Shown here piece after piece: positions 52,666 through 60,993 of a stretch of 64,000 bases of DNA. The notes beneath the pieces are model-generated. The model made no database searches, was not told where the DNA came from, and worked only from the letters and a program-made list of their open reading frames with translations. The stretch is taken from contig JANQSA010000001.1 in the NCBI GenBank assembly GCA_028284285.1, forward strand, positions 248,001 through 312,000, given 5' to 3'. This stretch comes from Croceivirga sp. (GTDB lineage: Bacteria > Bacteroidota > Bacteroidia > Flavobacteriales > Flavobacteriaceae). A program made the translations under genes and the position numbers. Numbering within the stretch: position 1 is the stretch's first letter; each line of letters opens with the position of its first letter.

Positions 52666-52747
52666 ATTTGGAACGATTGACACTAATGAGCAACAGGAAG
52701 GCGTTGATGGCCAGTAGTGTAAGTAAAATGGCGAAAAATGTATTCAT
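52664..52747 (-). CDS. 27-residue membrane micro-protein
   Basis: An ATG-started ORF of 27 codons encodes a single hydrophobic helix (F-F-A-I-L-L-T-L-L-A-I-N-A-F-L-L-L-I-S-V-N) ending in R-S-K, a textbook positive-inside single-pass micro-protein. Its core aligns with the helix of the 60-residue protein at 35701-35883 (I-L-x-x-L-x-x-x-N-x-x-L-L-x-x-S-V-N). Its stop codon falls in the T-run of the convergent PPIase terminator. It is short enough to be missed by gene finders. The function is unknown. Confidence 0.55.
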   Translation of the reverse strand: MNTFFAILLTLLAINAFLLLISVNRSK

Positions 52748-52805
52748 TATCTATTGGGGTTGTTATTGTAATCCTTTCTTTCCTTTGTAACAGGTAAACG
52801 CCGAA

Positions 52806-52832
52806 AAACCCTACTTAGTATTGTAGGGGTTT
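52806..52832 (-). terminator. hairpin upstream of the micro-protein gene
   Basis: AAACCCTAC pairs with GTAGGGGTTT (one bulged G) around an 8-nt loop; on the minus strand the stem runs into TTTTTCGG. It may stop residual transcription from the peroxiredoxin gene before the micro-protein ORF. The DNA from 52833 to 52944 has no convincing ORF. Confidence 0.5.
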
Positions 52833-52944
52833 CATATTCAATCGTTTAAAGTGCCAAAGAATCCAGCGGTAAAGGTTATTTTGTTTAATCCTAGATGTAG
52901 AATTTCTTCAGGGTTGCTTAAAAAGTTAAACAAAATGCATAAAA

Positions 52945-52966
52945 AAACCTCCGCGTTGGGAGGTTT
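52945..52966 (-). terminator. rho-independent terminator of the peroxiredoxin gene
   Basis: AAACCTCC / GGAGGTTT, 6-nt loop, followed by a T-tract on the minus strand, 22 bp after the peroxiredoxin stop. Confidence 0.85.
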
Positions 52967-52987
52967 ACCGCTATAGATGGACTACCG

Positions 52988-53626
52988 CTAGGCTGTAGGA
53001 TCGGGTGTCATCCGCAAATAAGGTTTAATTTCTTCTACCCCTTTGGTAAAGATCTCTTTGGCCTCTTCCGTAGGAATAGCAGGGCTCACTACCACATCCT
53101 CTCCATTATTCCAATTGGCCGGAGTAGCCACCTTGTGGTAAGCGGTAAGTTGTAAAGAGTCCACTACCCGTAATAACTCGTAGAAATTTCTACCGGTAGA
53201 GGCGGGATAGGTTAATATCAATTTGACGGTTTTGTCTGGCGCAATGATAAATACCGAACGGACAGTTAATGTGTCATCGGCATTAGGATGAATCATATCG
53301 TATAGGTTCGCAACGGCTCTATGCTCATCTGCTACTATGGGAAAATTCACCACGGTGTTTTGCGTCTCGTTAATATCTTTGATCCACTCGTTATGGGAAT
53401 CGGCTCCGTCTACGCTTAACGCCATCATTTTTACGTTGCGTTTGTCAAATTCGGCTTTAAATTTGGCTGCTGTTCCCAATTCGGTAGTACATACCGGAGT
53501 AAAATCGGCTGGGTGAGAAAACAATATGCCCCAGCTGTCCCCAAGGTAATCGTAGAAATTGAGTGTACCCTGTGAGGTTTCTGCGTTAAAGTCGGGGGCA
53601 GGATCCCCGAGTCTCAATGCTGCCAT
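52988..53626 (-). CDS. 1-Cys peroxiredoxin (Prx6 type)
   Basis: A 212-residue thiol peroxidase that reduces H2O2 and organic peroxides. The peroxidatic cysteine is Cys46 in H-P-A-D-F-T-P-V-C-T-T-E-L-G, and it is the only cysteine in the protein, so there is no resolving Cys and an external thiol must recycle it. Length and the C-terminal dimerisation domain fit Prx6. It is monocistronic with a clear terminator. A near -7 box (TACCTTTA) is present upstream on the minus strand. Confidence 0.94.
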   Translation of the reverse strand: MAALRLGDPAPDFNAETSQGTLNFYDYLGDSWGILFSHPADFTPVCTTELGTAAKFKAEFDKRNVKMMALSVDGADSHNEWIKDINETQNTVVNFPIVADEHRAVANLYDMIHPNADDTLTVRSVFIIAPDKTVKLILTYPASTGRNFYELLRVVDSLQLTAYHKVATPANWNNGEDVVVSPAIPTEEAKEIFTKGVEEIKPYLRMTPDPTA

Positions 53627-53725
53627 GATTTTCCTTTTTAGATTATCCTATAAAGGTATTGGGGTTAGGAAAGTAACCCTTGTTTTTTTGGTTAAAACTA
53701 TATTAAAGTTCATTACTTTTATGCT

Positions 53726-54268
53726 ATGGAAGCTACTGAACTGGAGGAATTGCGATACCCTATTGGGAAGTACATAATTCCGGATCCCATTACCGAAGAA
53801 CATATTAAACAATGGATCGCTGTGTTGGAACAGCTGCCGGGAAAACTGGAGCAGTTGGTAACCCCACTTTCTGAGGAACAATTGGAAACACCTTATCGTC
53901 CCGGGGGATGGACGGTACGGCAGGCAGTACACCATGTGGCAGATAGCCATCACCATAGCTACATCCGTTTTAAATGGGCGCTTACGGAAGACAATCCCGT
54001 GATTAAACCCTATTTTGAAAAGGAATGGGCCAACCTCTTTGATACCCGTAGTGCTCCCATATCCCTTTCTTTGACACATTTGAAAGCGGTTCATGCCAAG
54101 CTGGTCTATTTGTTAAAAGGATTGACTCCTACACAACTGCAACGTAGCTTCATCCATCCTGATGACAATACCCAAAGTACTTTGACGGAAAATATCGGGC
54201 GTTACGCCTGGCACGGCAGTCATCATTTTGCGCATATTGAAAATCTGGTAAAACGTAAAGGCTGGTAA
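53726..54268 (+). CDS. DinB/YfiT family putative metal-dependent hydrolase
   Basis: A 180-residue four-helix-bundle protein of the DinB superfamily, YfiT branch. Likely metal-binding histidines occur in V-H-H-V-A-D-S-H-H-H and H-G-S-H-H-F-A-H-I. R-P-G-G-W-T-V-R-Q is the usual YfiT motif before the first histidine. Related proteins transfer bacillithiol or other thiols to small electrophiles; the reaction here is inferred only. It is divergent from the peroxiredoxin gene, which could suggest a shared stress role. Confidence 0.87.
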   Translation: MEATELEELRYPIGKYIIPDPITEEHIKQWIAVLEQLPGKLEQLVTPLSEEQLETPYRPGGWTVRQAVHHVADSHHHSYIRFKWALTEDNPVIKPYFEKEWANLFDTRSAPISLSLTHLKAVHAKLVYLLKGLTPTQLQRSFIHPDDNTQSTLTENIGRYAWHGSHHFAHIENLVKRKGW

Positions 54269-54272
54269 GTCC

Positions 54273-54794
54273 TTAAAGCGGTTTTATTAAAGTCCACATG
54301 GCTTTCTCCGAGGGTTTGGCGTTGGGAAAATGCAGCTCGGATGCCTTGAGGATGGTAAATCCTATTTTTTGGTAAAAGGCGAGTGCTTTTCCTTTTTGCA
54401 TGGTATCCAACCAAAGGATTTTTTTCCCCATTTTTCTGGCGATGTTTTCTACAAAACGAATAGCGGATACCCCTATCCCCATTCCTGAATAAGCGTTAAG
54501 CAGATATATTTTCTGAATATGGAAAGCCGCCTGAGCAGAAAGAGTATCCAGGGCTTTATTCGGGATGAGTTTTAAGACTCCTACGGGAACGGTACCTTTA
54601 TAGATAACGTATAGTAAAGTAGAAGGGTCCTTTCGTTCCTCGTCCACTACTTTCTTGCTAAAACTGGAGGAAATATACGTTGAAATATCCCCATCAGGCC
54701 ACAGATGTACATAATGCTCCTTATAGGATTGTTTTCCCACATTGATGTAAGTTGCCATAAGATCCGGGCTAACCGGGGCGAAACTTACTTCCAT
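54273..54794 (-). CDS. GNAT family N-acetyltransferase
   Basis: A 173-residue acetyltransferase. The core strand and loop I-Q-K-I-Y-L-L-N-A-Y-S-G-M-G-I-G-V-S-A carries the acetyl-CoA-binding G-x-G, and A-L-A-F-Y-Q-K-I-G-F is motif B. It overlaps the upstream thioredoxin-like gene by 10 bp and is probably translated with it. The substrate is unknown. It is convergent with the DinB gene (four bases between stops). Confidence 0.86.
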   Translation of the reverse strand: MEVSFAPVSPDLMATYINVGKQSYKEHYVHLWPDGDISTYISSSFSKKVVDEERKDPSTLLYVIYKGTVPVGVLKLIPNKALDTLSAQAAFHIQKIYLLNAYSGMGIGVSAIRFVENIARKMGKKILWLDTMQKGKALAFYQKIGFTILKASELHFPNAKPSEKAMWTLIKPL

Positions 54795-55339
54795 TTAATG
54801 TTGCACCCAATACTGGGCTTTTGATCCTCCGTGATGGGGCTTCCTGCCAAGAGTGCGGATATGGCCCCCCGGAGATCTTTTCCGGTAACGGGGATTCCGT
54901 TTCCGGGCCTGGAATCGTCCAATTGACCGCGATACACAAGTTTTAACGCTGCATCAAAAAGATAGAAATCCGGTGTGCAGGCGGCATCGTAGGCTTTGGC
55001 CACCTCCTGGGTTTCATCATACAAATAAGGAAAAGAATAGCCCTCTGTTTTTGCCACTTGTTGCATCAACTCCGGGGCATCTTCCGGATAGTTTTGTACA
55101 TCGTTACTGGAAATGGCCACAAAGGCTATCCCCTGATCCTGATAGGTGTTTCCCAATCGGGCGATTTCCGGATTCACATGTTTTACAAACGGACAATGAT
55201 TGCAGATAAACAGGATCACTGTGCCCTGTTTTCCTTTGAGTTCCTGAAGCTGTAGCGTTTTTCCACTTACCGTATCCGGTAAACTGAATTCCGGAGCCAG
55301 TGTCCCCAGTGGTAACATATTGCTAGGGGTACGTGCCAT
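54785..55339 (-). CDS. thioredoxin-like protein (AhpC/TSA-redoxin family)
   Basis: A 184-residue cytoplasmic redoxin with no signal peptide. The thioredoxin-fold active site is C46-N-H-C49 in F-I-C-N-H-C-P-F-V-K-H-V, a C-x-x-C variant typical of a sub-family found across Bacteroidetes and proteobacteria. The N-terminal A-P-E-F-S-L-P-D is peroxiredoxin-like. It may act as reductase or peroxidase; nothing distinguishes these. It is in an operon with the following GNAT gene. Confidence 0.88.
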   Translation of the reverse strand: MARTPSNMLPLGTLAPEFSLPDTVSGKTLQLQELKGKQGTVILFICNHCPFVKHVNPEIARLGNTYQDQGIAFVAISSNDVQNYPEDAPELMQQVAKTEGYSFPYLYDETQEVAKAYDAACTPDFYLFDAALKLVYRGQLDDSRPGNGIPVTGKDLRGAISALLAGSPITEDQKPSIGCNIKWK

Positions 55340-55381
55340 GCCGTATGGTTTTCAATTTCTCAACCCTAAAAATAAAAAAAA

Positions 55382-55401
55382 CGGCCTGTGAAAACAGGCC
55401 G
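55382..55401 (-). terminator. rho-independent terminator of the DUF3276 gene
   Basis: CGGCCTGT-GAAA-ACAGGCCG, a perfect 8-bp stem with a GNRA-type loop on the plus strand, with a run of eight T after it on the minus strand. It is 22 bp beyond the DUF3276 stop. Confidence 0.88.
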
Positions 55402-55423
55402 CGAAAACAGTTTTTTAGGTTTT

Positions 55424-55798
55424 TTAGATGTCGTCAAAATCTACATCCGTGAAATTACCGGAGGCGTTACCCTCAGAACCGGTATTTCCATCTTCTTCTT
55501 TCTTAAAATCCTTTTGATGTCTTTCCGAGATCACTTCAAGCCCTTTTTCATCAATGATATAGTCCATCATTTCCTCCATGATTTCCCGAAAAGCACCGAA
55601 ATCTTCTTTGTACAAATAAATTTTGTGCTTTTTATAATGGAAAGAACCGTCATCGTTGGTAAATTTTTTGCTTTCCGTAACCGTGAGATAATAATCCCCG
55701 GCTTTAGTGCTCCTTACGTCAAAAAAATACGTTCTTCTCCCGGCCCGTAAGACTTTGGAGTAAATTTCTTCCTGATCCATTAAATCTTTATCACTCAT
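55424..55798 (-). CDS. DUF3276 / PUR-family nucleic-acid-binding protein
   Basis: A 124-residue protein of the bacterial PUR-alpha-like family, which in Bacteroidetes and spirochaetes binds single-stranded DNA or RNA. The PUR repeat is clear: I-Y-S-K-V-L-R-A-G-R-R-T-Y-F-F-D-V-R and D-Y-Y-L-T-V-T-E-S-K-K-F. An acidic, flexible C-terminal tail (G-N-F-T-D-V-D-F-D-D-I) is typical. A single PUR repeat is expected to dimerise. It is a monocistron with a strong terminator. Confidence 0.92.
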   Translation of the reverse strand: MSDKDLMDQEEIYSKVLRAGRRTYFFDVRSTKAGDYYLTVTESKKFTNDDGSFHYKKHKIYLYKEDFGAFREIMEEMMDYIIDEKGLEVISERHQKDFKKEEDGNTGSEGNASGNFTDVDFDDI

Positions 55799-55879
55799 GT
55801 TGGTGCAGTGTTCAATTAGTATAATGTTCCATTATTCTGCCAAAAATGTAAAAAAAATCATAAAAGGACAACTTTTTCC

Positions 55880-57628
55880 TTAATCTTTCGCTGTAAGTTG
55901 GTCGTGGTACAACTGTTGATAATAGCCTTCAACATTGTTCAACTGGGCATGTGTGCCCTCTTGCAGGATTTTACCTTCTTCCAAAACAAGGATCTTATCC
56001 GCGTTCTTTGCCGAAGATACTCTATGGCTTACAATAAGGGTGGTTTTGTCTGAAGATGCTTTCTTTAGATTTTTCAGGATCTCTTCTTCGGTTTCTGTAT
56101 CTACTGCAGAGAGGCAGTCATCAAACAAGTAGATTTTGGGATCTTTTAAGAGCGCCCTGGCGATGGATACCCGTTGCTTTTGACCACCGCTTAAGGTAAT
56201 ACCGCGCTCTCCCAACACCGTATCATACGCTTTGGAGAAGCCTATAATGTTGTTATGCACCACGGCATCTTTGGCCACCCGTTCAATTTCTTCCATGGTC
56301 GCATTTTCTTTGCCAAAGCGGATGTTGTTTTCAATAGTATCGGAAAACAAAAAAGCGTCCTGGGGAACGGCACCTATGGCACTTCTAAGACTGTTGAGGT
56401 TGAGTTGTTCAATGGGAACATCATCAATCAGAATTTGACCGGAGCTCACATCATACAATCGTGCCACTACATCCAGTAGGGTAGATTTTCCAGCCCCTGT
56501 CTTTCCTAAAACCGCCAGCGTTTCCCCGGTATTCACGGTAAAAGACACATTATCCAGGGCTTTGATCCCGGTATCCGGGTATACGAAAGTAACATTCCTA
56601 AATTCAATTTTGCCTCGGATAGGGGTCTCCGCTTCTATCTCGTTTTTGATGGTAGGTTGTACCTTCAGGAATTCGTTAATCCGTTTCTGAGAAGCTTCCG
56701 CCCGCTGTACGATCGAGGTGAGCCACCCTACTACAGCTACAGGCCAGGTGAGCATATTCACATACAAGATAAACTCTGCAATTACACCAAGTCCAATTTC
56801 ACCGTTAATGTATTGTCTTCCTCCAATATAGATCACAAAAACATTGCTGATCCCTATTAGGAGGATCATCAAGGGAAAAAACCAGGCATTTACCTTGGCC
56901 AGATCCATACTGGTGTTTTTCCCCTCAACCGCCAATTCCCGCACCTCCTGGTTTATTTTAGGTTCAAGTCCATAGGCTTTTATCACAGCAACCCCAGAAA
57001 AGGACTCCTGTGCAAAAGTGGAGAGGGTGGATAAGAATTCCTGCACTTTTGTACTGCGTTTATGAATGATCCGGCTGATCTGATAGATGAGGACGGAAAG
57101 AATAGGCAAGGGTACCAGGGTGTAAAAAGCAATAGTAGGGGCCTTGATAAACATCAGGGGAATAAGGCAAACAAAAAGCGTCAAGGTCTGGATACCATAC
57201 ATAATAGCAGGCCCGCCATACATCCTTACCTGGGTTACATCTTCACTGATACGGTTCATGAGGTCTCCAATACGATTATTCTTGTAAAAACTGAGATTCA
57301 GTATTTGATAATGGTCAAACACCTCATTCTTCAGGTCGTATTCTATATAACGGGAAACATTGATGATGGTCTGGCGCATTAAAAAAGTGAACAAACCGGA
57401 TAAAATGGCCGCACCTACAATGATCAGGATGTACTCCAGAAGTAAAGCCTTGGCCTCGTCCTTTTCCAAAACACTATTAGTGAATCCCTGAATAGTATTG
57501 ATGGATTTGCTTACATAGGAAGGCATTACCAAAGAAAAAATCCTGGCAATAATGGTGATTAGTATACCCAGTAGGAGTTTAAACCAATATTTCTTAAAAT
57601 ACTTATTGAGATGCTTGAGTTCCTTCAT
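55880..57628 (-). CDS. ABC exporter (fused permease-ATPase), heterodimer-type
   Basis: The 582-residue half-transporter has six transmembrane helices (about residues 15-300) and an ATPase domain. Motifs are Walker A G-K-T-G-A-G-K-S-T, Q-loop, signature L-S-G-G-Q-K-Q-R and Walker B I-Y-L-F-D-D-C-L-S-A-V-D. The residue after the Walker B Asp is Asp, not the catalytic Glu. This is the mark of one half of asymmetric heterodimeric exporters (MdlA/YheI-like), so a partner is expected elsewhere. The substrate is unknown; lipid or drug export is typical for the family. Confidence 0.91.
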   Translation of the reverse strand: MKELKHLNKYFKKYWFKLLLGILITIIARIFSLVMPSYVSKSINTIQGFTNSVLEKDEAKALLLEYILIIVGAAILSGLFTFLMRQTIINVSRYIEYDLKNEVFDHYQILNLSFYKNNRIGDLMNRISEDVTQVRMYGGPAIMYGIQTLTLFVCLIPLMFIKAPTIAFYTLVPLPILSVLIYQISRIIHKRSTKVQEFLSTLSTFAQESFSGVAVIKAYGLEPKINQEVRELAVEGKNTSMDLAKVNAWFFPLMILLIGISNVFVIYIGGRQYINGEIGLGVIAEFILYVNMLTWPVAVVGWLTSIVQRAEASQKRINEFLKVQPTIKNEIEAETPIRGKIEFRNVTFVYPDTGIKALDNVSFTVNTGETLAVLGKTGAGKSTLLDVVARLYDVSSGQILIDDVPIEQLNLNSLRSAIGAVPQDAFLFSDTIENNIRFGKENATMEEIERVAKDAVVHNNIIGFSKAYDTVLGERGITLSGGQKQRVSIARALLKDPKIYLFDDCLSAVDTETEEEILKNLKKASSDKTTLIVSHRVSSAKNADKILVLEEGKILQEGTHAQLNNVEGYYQQLYHDQLTAKD

Positions 57629-57792
57629 TCGAAGTAGTGCGCGGCAATTCAGTTGCCTGCCAAAGATAGCGTATTGGTGATAAACCCAATGTTATAAAAC
57701 TGATAAGATAGTAATGTCCCATAGGTGGGCTAAAAATATAGCCTTACTTTTACCCCGTGATAATCTACCGAATTCTATAATAGTTCTTTTAC

Positions 57793-58740
57793 ATGCTTAC
57801 AAGAAGGCATATCAGGGTTAAAGTAATGCAATCCATTTATGCATTGACACAGTCCCGGGAAGAATCCCTGGAAAAACAGTTAAAATTTCTAAATGTCAGT
57901 ATTGCCAATGTGTATACCCTTTACCTGCTGCAACTTGGCTTTCTTGTTGAATTACGACAACTCGCCGAGAAATATGTTTCTCACGCTTCAAAAAAGTATT
58001 TGGAAGACAAGCAGGATCATTATCCCAACAAAGAAAAGTTTGTGCAAAACAGGCTTTTACTTCAGGTGGCAAACAACACATTGGTACAAAAGGAGCTTTC
58101 CAAACGAAAATTAAACGACTGGTACCTGAATGAAGACTATGTTAAGATCGTCCACAAGGAATTGATAGGAAGTGATCTCTACGATGGTTATATGACCTCT
58201 AAAACAGACGGTTATGTCGAGGATAAGGAATTGGTAATGGAGGTATTTAAAGCGGTCATAGCACCCAACGAAAAGATCTATGATTATTTTGAAGATGAAA
58301 AGCTTACCTGGGCAGATGATATTCCTATCGTAAATACGTTTTTGGTAAAACGCTTAAAAAAAGCGAAACCAGACAGCCCCAATAGCTTCTTTTTGCCAAG
58401 ATTGCTAAAAGATGAACAGGATATGGTTTTTGCCAAGGACCTACTGACAAAAACAGTACTACACAATGCCCAATGGGAAAAGGAAATCCAGATGAAAACA
58501 CCCAATTGGGATAAAGACAGAATTGCGGAAATTGACCATATCTTATTGAAAATGGCCATTTGCGAATTCATCCACTTTCCCTCCATTCCGGAAAAGGTAA
58601 CGATCAACGAATATCTGGAAATTGCCAAAGAATATTCCACCCCAAAAAGTAGCATTTTTATCAACGGAATTTTGGATAAACTGGTGAAAGAATACAAGAG
58701 TACCGGAAAAATGCAAAAAGTAGGCAGGGGGCTGCTTTAA
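57793..58740 (+). CDS. nusB: transcription antitermination factor NusB, long form
   Basis: NusB, with NusE, loads onto boxA RNA during rRNA transcription. The C-terminal part, about residues 170-310, is the NusB domain (I-D-H-I-L-L-K-M-A-I-C-E and I-N-E-Y-L-E-I-A-K-E-Y-S-T-P-K-S). The N-terminal part opens with the standard R-R-H-I-R-V-K-V-M-Q-S-I-Y-A and is then extended by a helical insert, giving 315 residues instead of about 140. This long form is usual in Bacteroidetes. It begins a nusB-DUF1573-yajC series. Confidence 0.94.
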   Translation: MLTRRHIRVKVMQSIYALTQSREESLEKQLKFLNVSIANVYTLYLLQLGFLVELRQLAEKYVSHASKKYLEDKQDHYPNKEKFVQNRLLLQVANNTLVQKELSKRKLNDWYLNEDYVKIVHKELIGSDLYDGYMTSKTDGYVEDKELVMEVFKAVIAPNEKIYDYFEDEKLTWADDIPIVNTFLVKRLKKAKPDSPNSFFLPRLLKDEQDMVFAKDLLTKTVLHNAQWEKEIQMKTPNWDKDRIAEIDHILLKMAICEFIHFPSIPEKVTINEYLEIAKEYSTPKSSIFINGILDKLVKEYKSTGKMQKVGRGLL

Positions 58741-58752
58741 AAATGAAATCCT

Positions 58753-58760
58753 TATTTTTG
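58753..58760 (+). promoter_or_regulatory. candidate -7 box for DUF1573-yajC
   Basis: TATTTTTG lies 19 bp before the DUF1573 ATG and 12 bp after the nusB stop, so DUF1573 and yajC may be expressed from their own promoter as well as by read-through. No TTG at the proper distance. Confidence 0.45.
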
Positions 58761-58779
58761 CGGAAATAAAAAAAGAATA

Positions 58780-59256
58780 ATGAAAAGAATAGTTTTTGCC
58801 TTTGCCATAGTGGGTAGTCTTTTAGTTTCTACCTCTTGCAAGGAAAAAGCCAGCAGCAAAATTGTTGCGGACAACCTAGAAACAGCCAACGAACGGGATG
58901 CAGTCGCTAAAAATCTCCCGGTAATGTCATTTGAAAAATCTGAGCATGATTTTGGTACCATAATTGAAGGAACCGCCCAGGAAACTGTCTTTAAATTTAC
59001 CAATACCGGTAACGCCCCATTGATCATTACCGATGCGAAAAGCAGTTGTGGATGTACCGTGCCGCAGTATCCTAAGAATACACCTATTGCACCCGGTGCT
59101 TCCGGAGAATTGTTGGTAAAATTCAACGGGTCTGGCAAAAATCAGGTGACCAAGACGGTTACAGTTACGGCTAACACACAAAAAGGTTCGGAATTACTGC
59201 GAATCAAAGCTTTTGTTACACCTAAGGATCAGGCGCCTGCCGGTCCCGTAAAATAG
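58780..59256 (+). CDS. DUF1573 lipoprotein
   Basis: A 158-residue lipoprotein (lipobox S-T-S-C at about residue 20). The C-terminal 100 residues are an immunoglobulin-like DUF1573 domain with F-D/E-x-x-x-H-D-F-G-T-I, F-K-F-T-N-T-G-N-A-P-L-I-I and S-S-C-G-C-T-V-P, all hallmarks. The family is abundant in Bacteroidetes and uncharacterised. It is regularly found between nusB and yajC, as here. Confidence 0.92.
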   Translation: MKRIVFAFAIVGSLLVSTSCKEKASSKIVADNLETANERDAVAKNLPVMSFEKSEHDFGTIIEGTAQETVFKFTNTGNAPLIITDAKSSCGCTVPQYPKNTPIAPGASGELLVKFNGSGKNQVTKTVTVTANTQKGSELLRIKAFVTPKDQAPAGPVK

Positions 59257-59262
59257 ATTTTA

Positions 59263-59553
59263 ATGGAGGGATTGGGACAGTTTTTTCCACTGATTCTCAT
59301 TTTTGTGGTTGCTTATTTTTTTATGATCCGGCCGCAAATGAAGCGTCAAAAAGATGAAAAGAAGTTTTTGGCGGAAATCAAAAAAGGGGATAAGGTCATT
59401 ACCAAAAGTGGACTGTACGGCAAGGTGGTAGATTTGAATGATAAAGATAATTCCTGTATACTGGAAACCATGGCGGGGCGGCTAAAGTTTGACCGTACCG
59501 CGCTATCGATGGAAGGCAGTAAAAAGTTGAATCCCACACCGGTAAAAAAATAA
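59263..59553 (+). CDS. yajC: preprotein translocase subunit YajC
   Basis: A 96-residue single-pass membrane protein associated with SecDF. One N-terminal helix (F-F-P-L-I-L-I-F-V-V-A-Y-F-F-M) is followed by the conserved I-R-P-Q-M-K-R-Q-K and the cytoplasmic domain with G-D-K-V-I-T-K-S-G-L-Y-G-K-V. It follows DUF1573 by six bases and is closed by a terminator. Confidence 0.95.
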   Translation: MEGLGQFFPLILIFVVAYFFMIRPQMKRQKDEKKFLAEIKKGDKVITKSGLYGKVVDLNDKDNSCILETMAGRLKFDRTALSMEGSKKLNPTPVKK

Positions 59554-59576
59554 TACTATCTATTGTAGTGTATTAG

Positions 59577-59604
59577 GCCTCTTGATTTTCAAGGGGCTTT
59601 TTTT
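59577..59604 (+). terminator. rho-independent terminator of nusB-DUF1573-yajC
   Basis: GCCTCTTG-ATTTT-CAAGGGGC (one T-G wobble) followed by seven T, 23 bp after the yajC stop. Confidence 0.87.
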
Positions 59605-59637
59605 GTTTGTATCTTTTAACAAAAGCAATAGATAATC

Positions 59638-60984
59638 ATGGGATCAAGAAGACAATTTGTAAAATCAGGGGCGCTCTATCTATCTGCCCTTGGCGTACCC
59701 TCATTTTTTTCCGGAGAACTCCTGGCAGCTATGCGAAAACCCGTAAGCCCTAATGACCGTATTCAGGTTGGGGTGATAGGATGTAAGGGCATGGGTTTTT
59801 CCAATTTAGCTTCCATGCTAAAAAATAGCGAAGCTAATTTGGTGGCGCTCTGCGATGTGGATGAGAGTGTTTTGGAAACCCGGACGGCAGATCTGGAAAA
59901 AGCCAATATCAAAAAACCGAAGTGGTATTCGGATTACAGAAAACTTTTGGACGATAAGGAGGTGGATGTGGTTATCATTGGCACCCCGGACCATTGGCAC
60001 TGTCTACAGCTAACAGACGCCATAGCGGCTGGTAAGGATGTCTATTGTGAAAAGCCTATAGCCAATTCCATTTACGAGTGTGAGGCGATGCTGAACAAGG
60101 TGAACGCCAGTGACCGTATCGTTCAGATTGGGCAGTGGCAACGAAGCCAACCCCACTTTGTAGAGGCTATTAATTTTGTGCATTCCGGTCAGTTGGGTAA
60201 GATCCGGTTAGTGAAGGCCTGGGCCTATCAGGGGTGGATGCAACCCGTTCCGGTTGTACCCGATACCGCTGTACCCCGTGGGGTAGATTATGATATGTGG
60301 CTGGGACCTGCCAAAAAGCGCCCCTTCAATCCTAATCGTTTCCATTTTAATTTCAGGTGGTTTTGGGATTATGCCGGGGGCTTAATGACGGACTGGGGGG
60401 TACATCTTATAGATTACGCTCTTTTTGGAATGAAAGCAGGGGTGCCCAAATCGGTAATGGCCATTGGAGGGAAATTTGCCTATCCCAATGATGCCTCTGA
60501 GACCCCGGACACCTTACAAACCGTATACGAATATGAGGACTATTCCATTTTATGGGAACATGCCACGGGTATAGACGGTGGGAATTACGGCAGGGACCAC
60601 GGCATTGCTTTTATAGGGAACAATGGCACCCTGGTGCTAAATCGGGGAGGCTGGGAGGTCATCCCCGAGAACGATCGTCCCCATTGGAGCAAAGATCTGG
60701 GCCCGAAAATCGAAGCTGTACCCTTACAATCCGGCACAGGAAGCGGATTGGATTTGCATACTACCAATTTTCTGGAAGCTGTGAAGTCCAGAGATACAAA
60801 AATGCTGAATGCACCCATTACCGTAGGCTATAACACTGCCTTGGTATGCCATATGGGCAATATTGCCTATACCACCGGGGAACGGATCTATTGGGATCGG
60901 GAAAATAAGAATTTCGACAACGAAAAATCTAACCAACTACTGGTTCCAAAGTATCACAACGGCTGGAAACTACCTGCGATTTAG
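59638..60984 (+). CDS. Gfo/Idh/MocA family oxidoreductase with Tat signal
   Basis: A 448-residue NAD(P)-dependent sugar-type dehydrogenase carried by a twin-arginine signal (S-R-R-Q-F-V-K-S-G). It has the Rossmann motif V-G-V-I-G-C-K-G-M-G-F, the acidic residue in L-C-D-V-D and the family's C-E-K-P-I signature. A C-terminal substrate domain contains W-D-Y-A-G-G-L-M-T-D-W-G-V-H, including the conserved D-x-x-x-H. Exported members bind their cofactor tightly during folding. In Bacteroidetes they often act with DUF1080 proteins on glycosides; a DUF1080 gene is at 11842 but is unlinked. The substrate is unknown. Confidence 0.91.
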   Translation: MGSRRQFVKSGALYLSALGVPSFFSGELLAAMRKPVSPNDRIQVGVIGCKGMGFSNLASMLKNSEANLVALCDVDESVLETRTADLEKANIKKPKWYSDYRKLLDDKEVDVVIIGTPDHWHCLQLTDAIAAGKDVYCEKPIANSIYECEAMLNKVNASDRIVQIGQWQRSQPHFVEAINFVHSGQLGKIRLVKAWAYQGWMQPVPVVPDTAVPRGVDYDMWLGPAKKRPFNPNRFHFNFRWFWDYAGGLMTDWGVHLIDYALFGMKAGVPKSVMAIGGKFAYPNDASETPDTLQTVYEYEDYSILWEHATGIDGGNYGRDHGIAFIGNNGTLVLNRGGWEVIPENDRPHWSKDLGPKIEAVPLQSGTGSGLDLHTTNFLEAVKSRDTKMLNAPITVGYNTALVCHMGNIAYTTGERIYWDRENKNFDNEKSNQLLVPKYHNGWKLPAI

Positions 60985-60993
60985 AGAACCACC

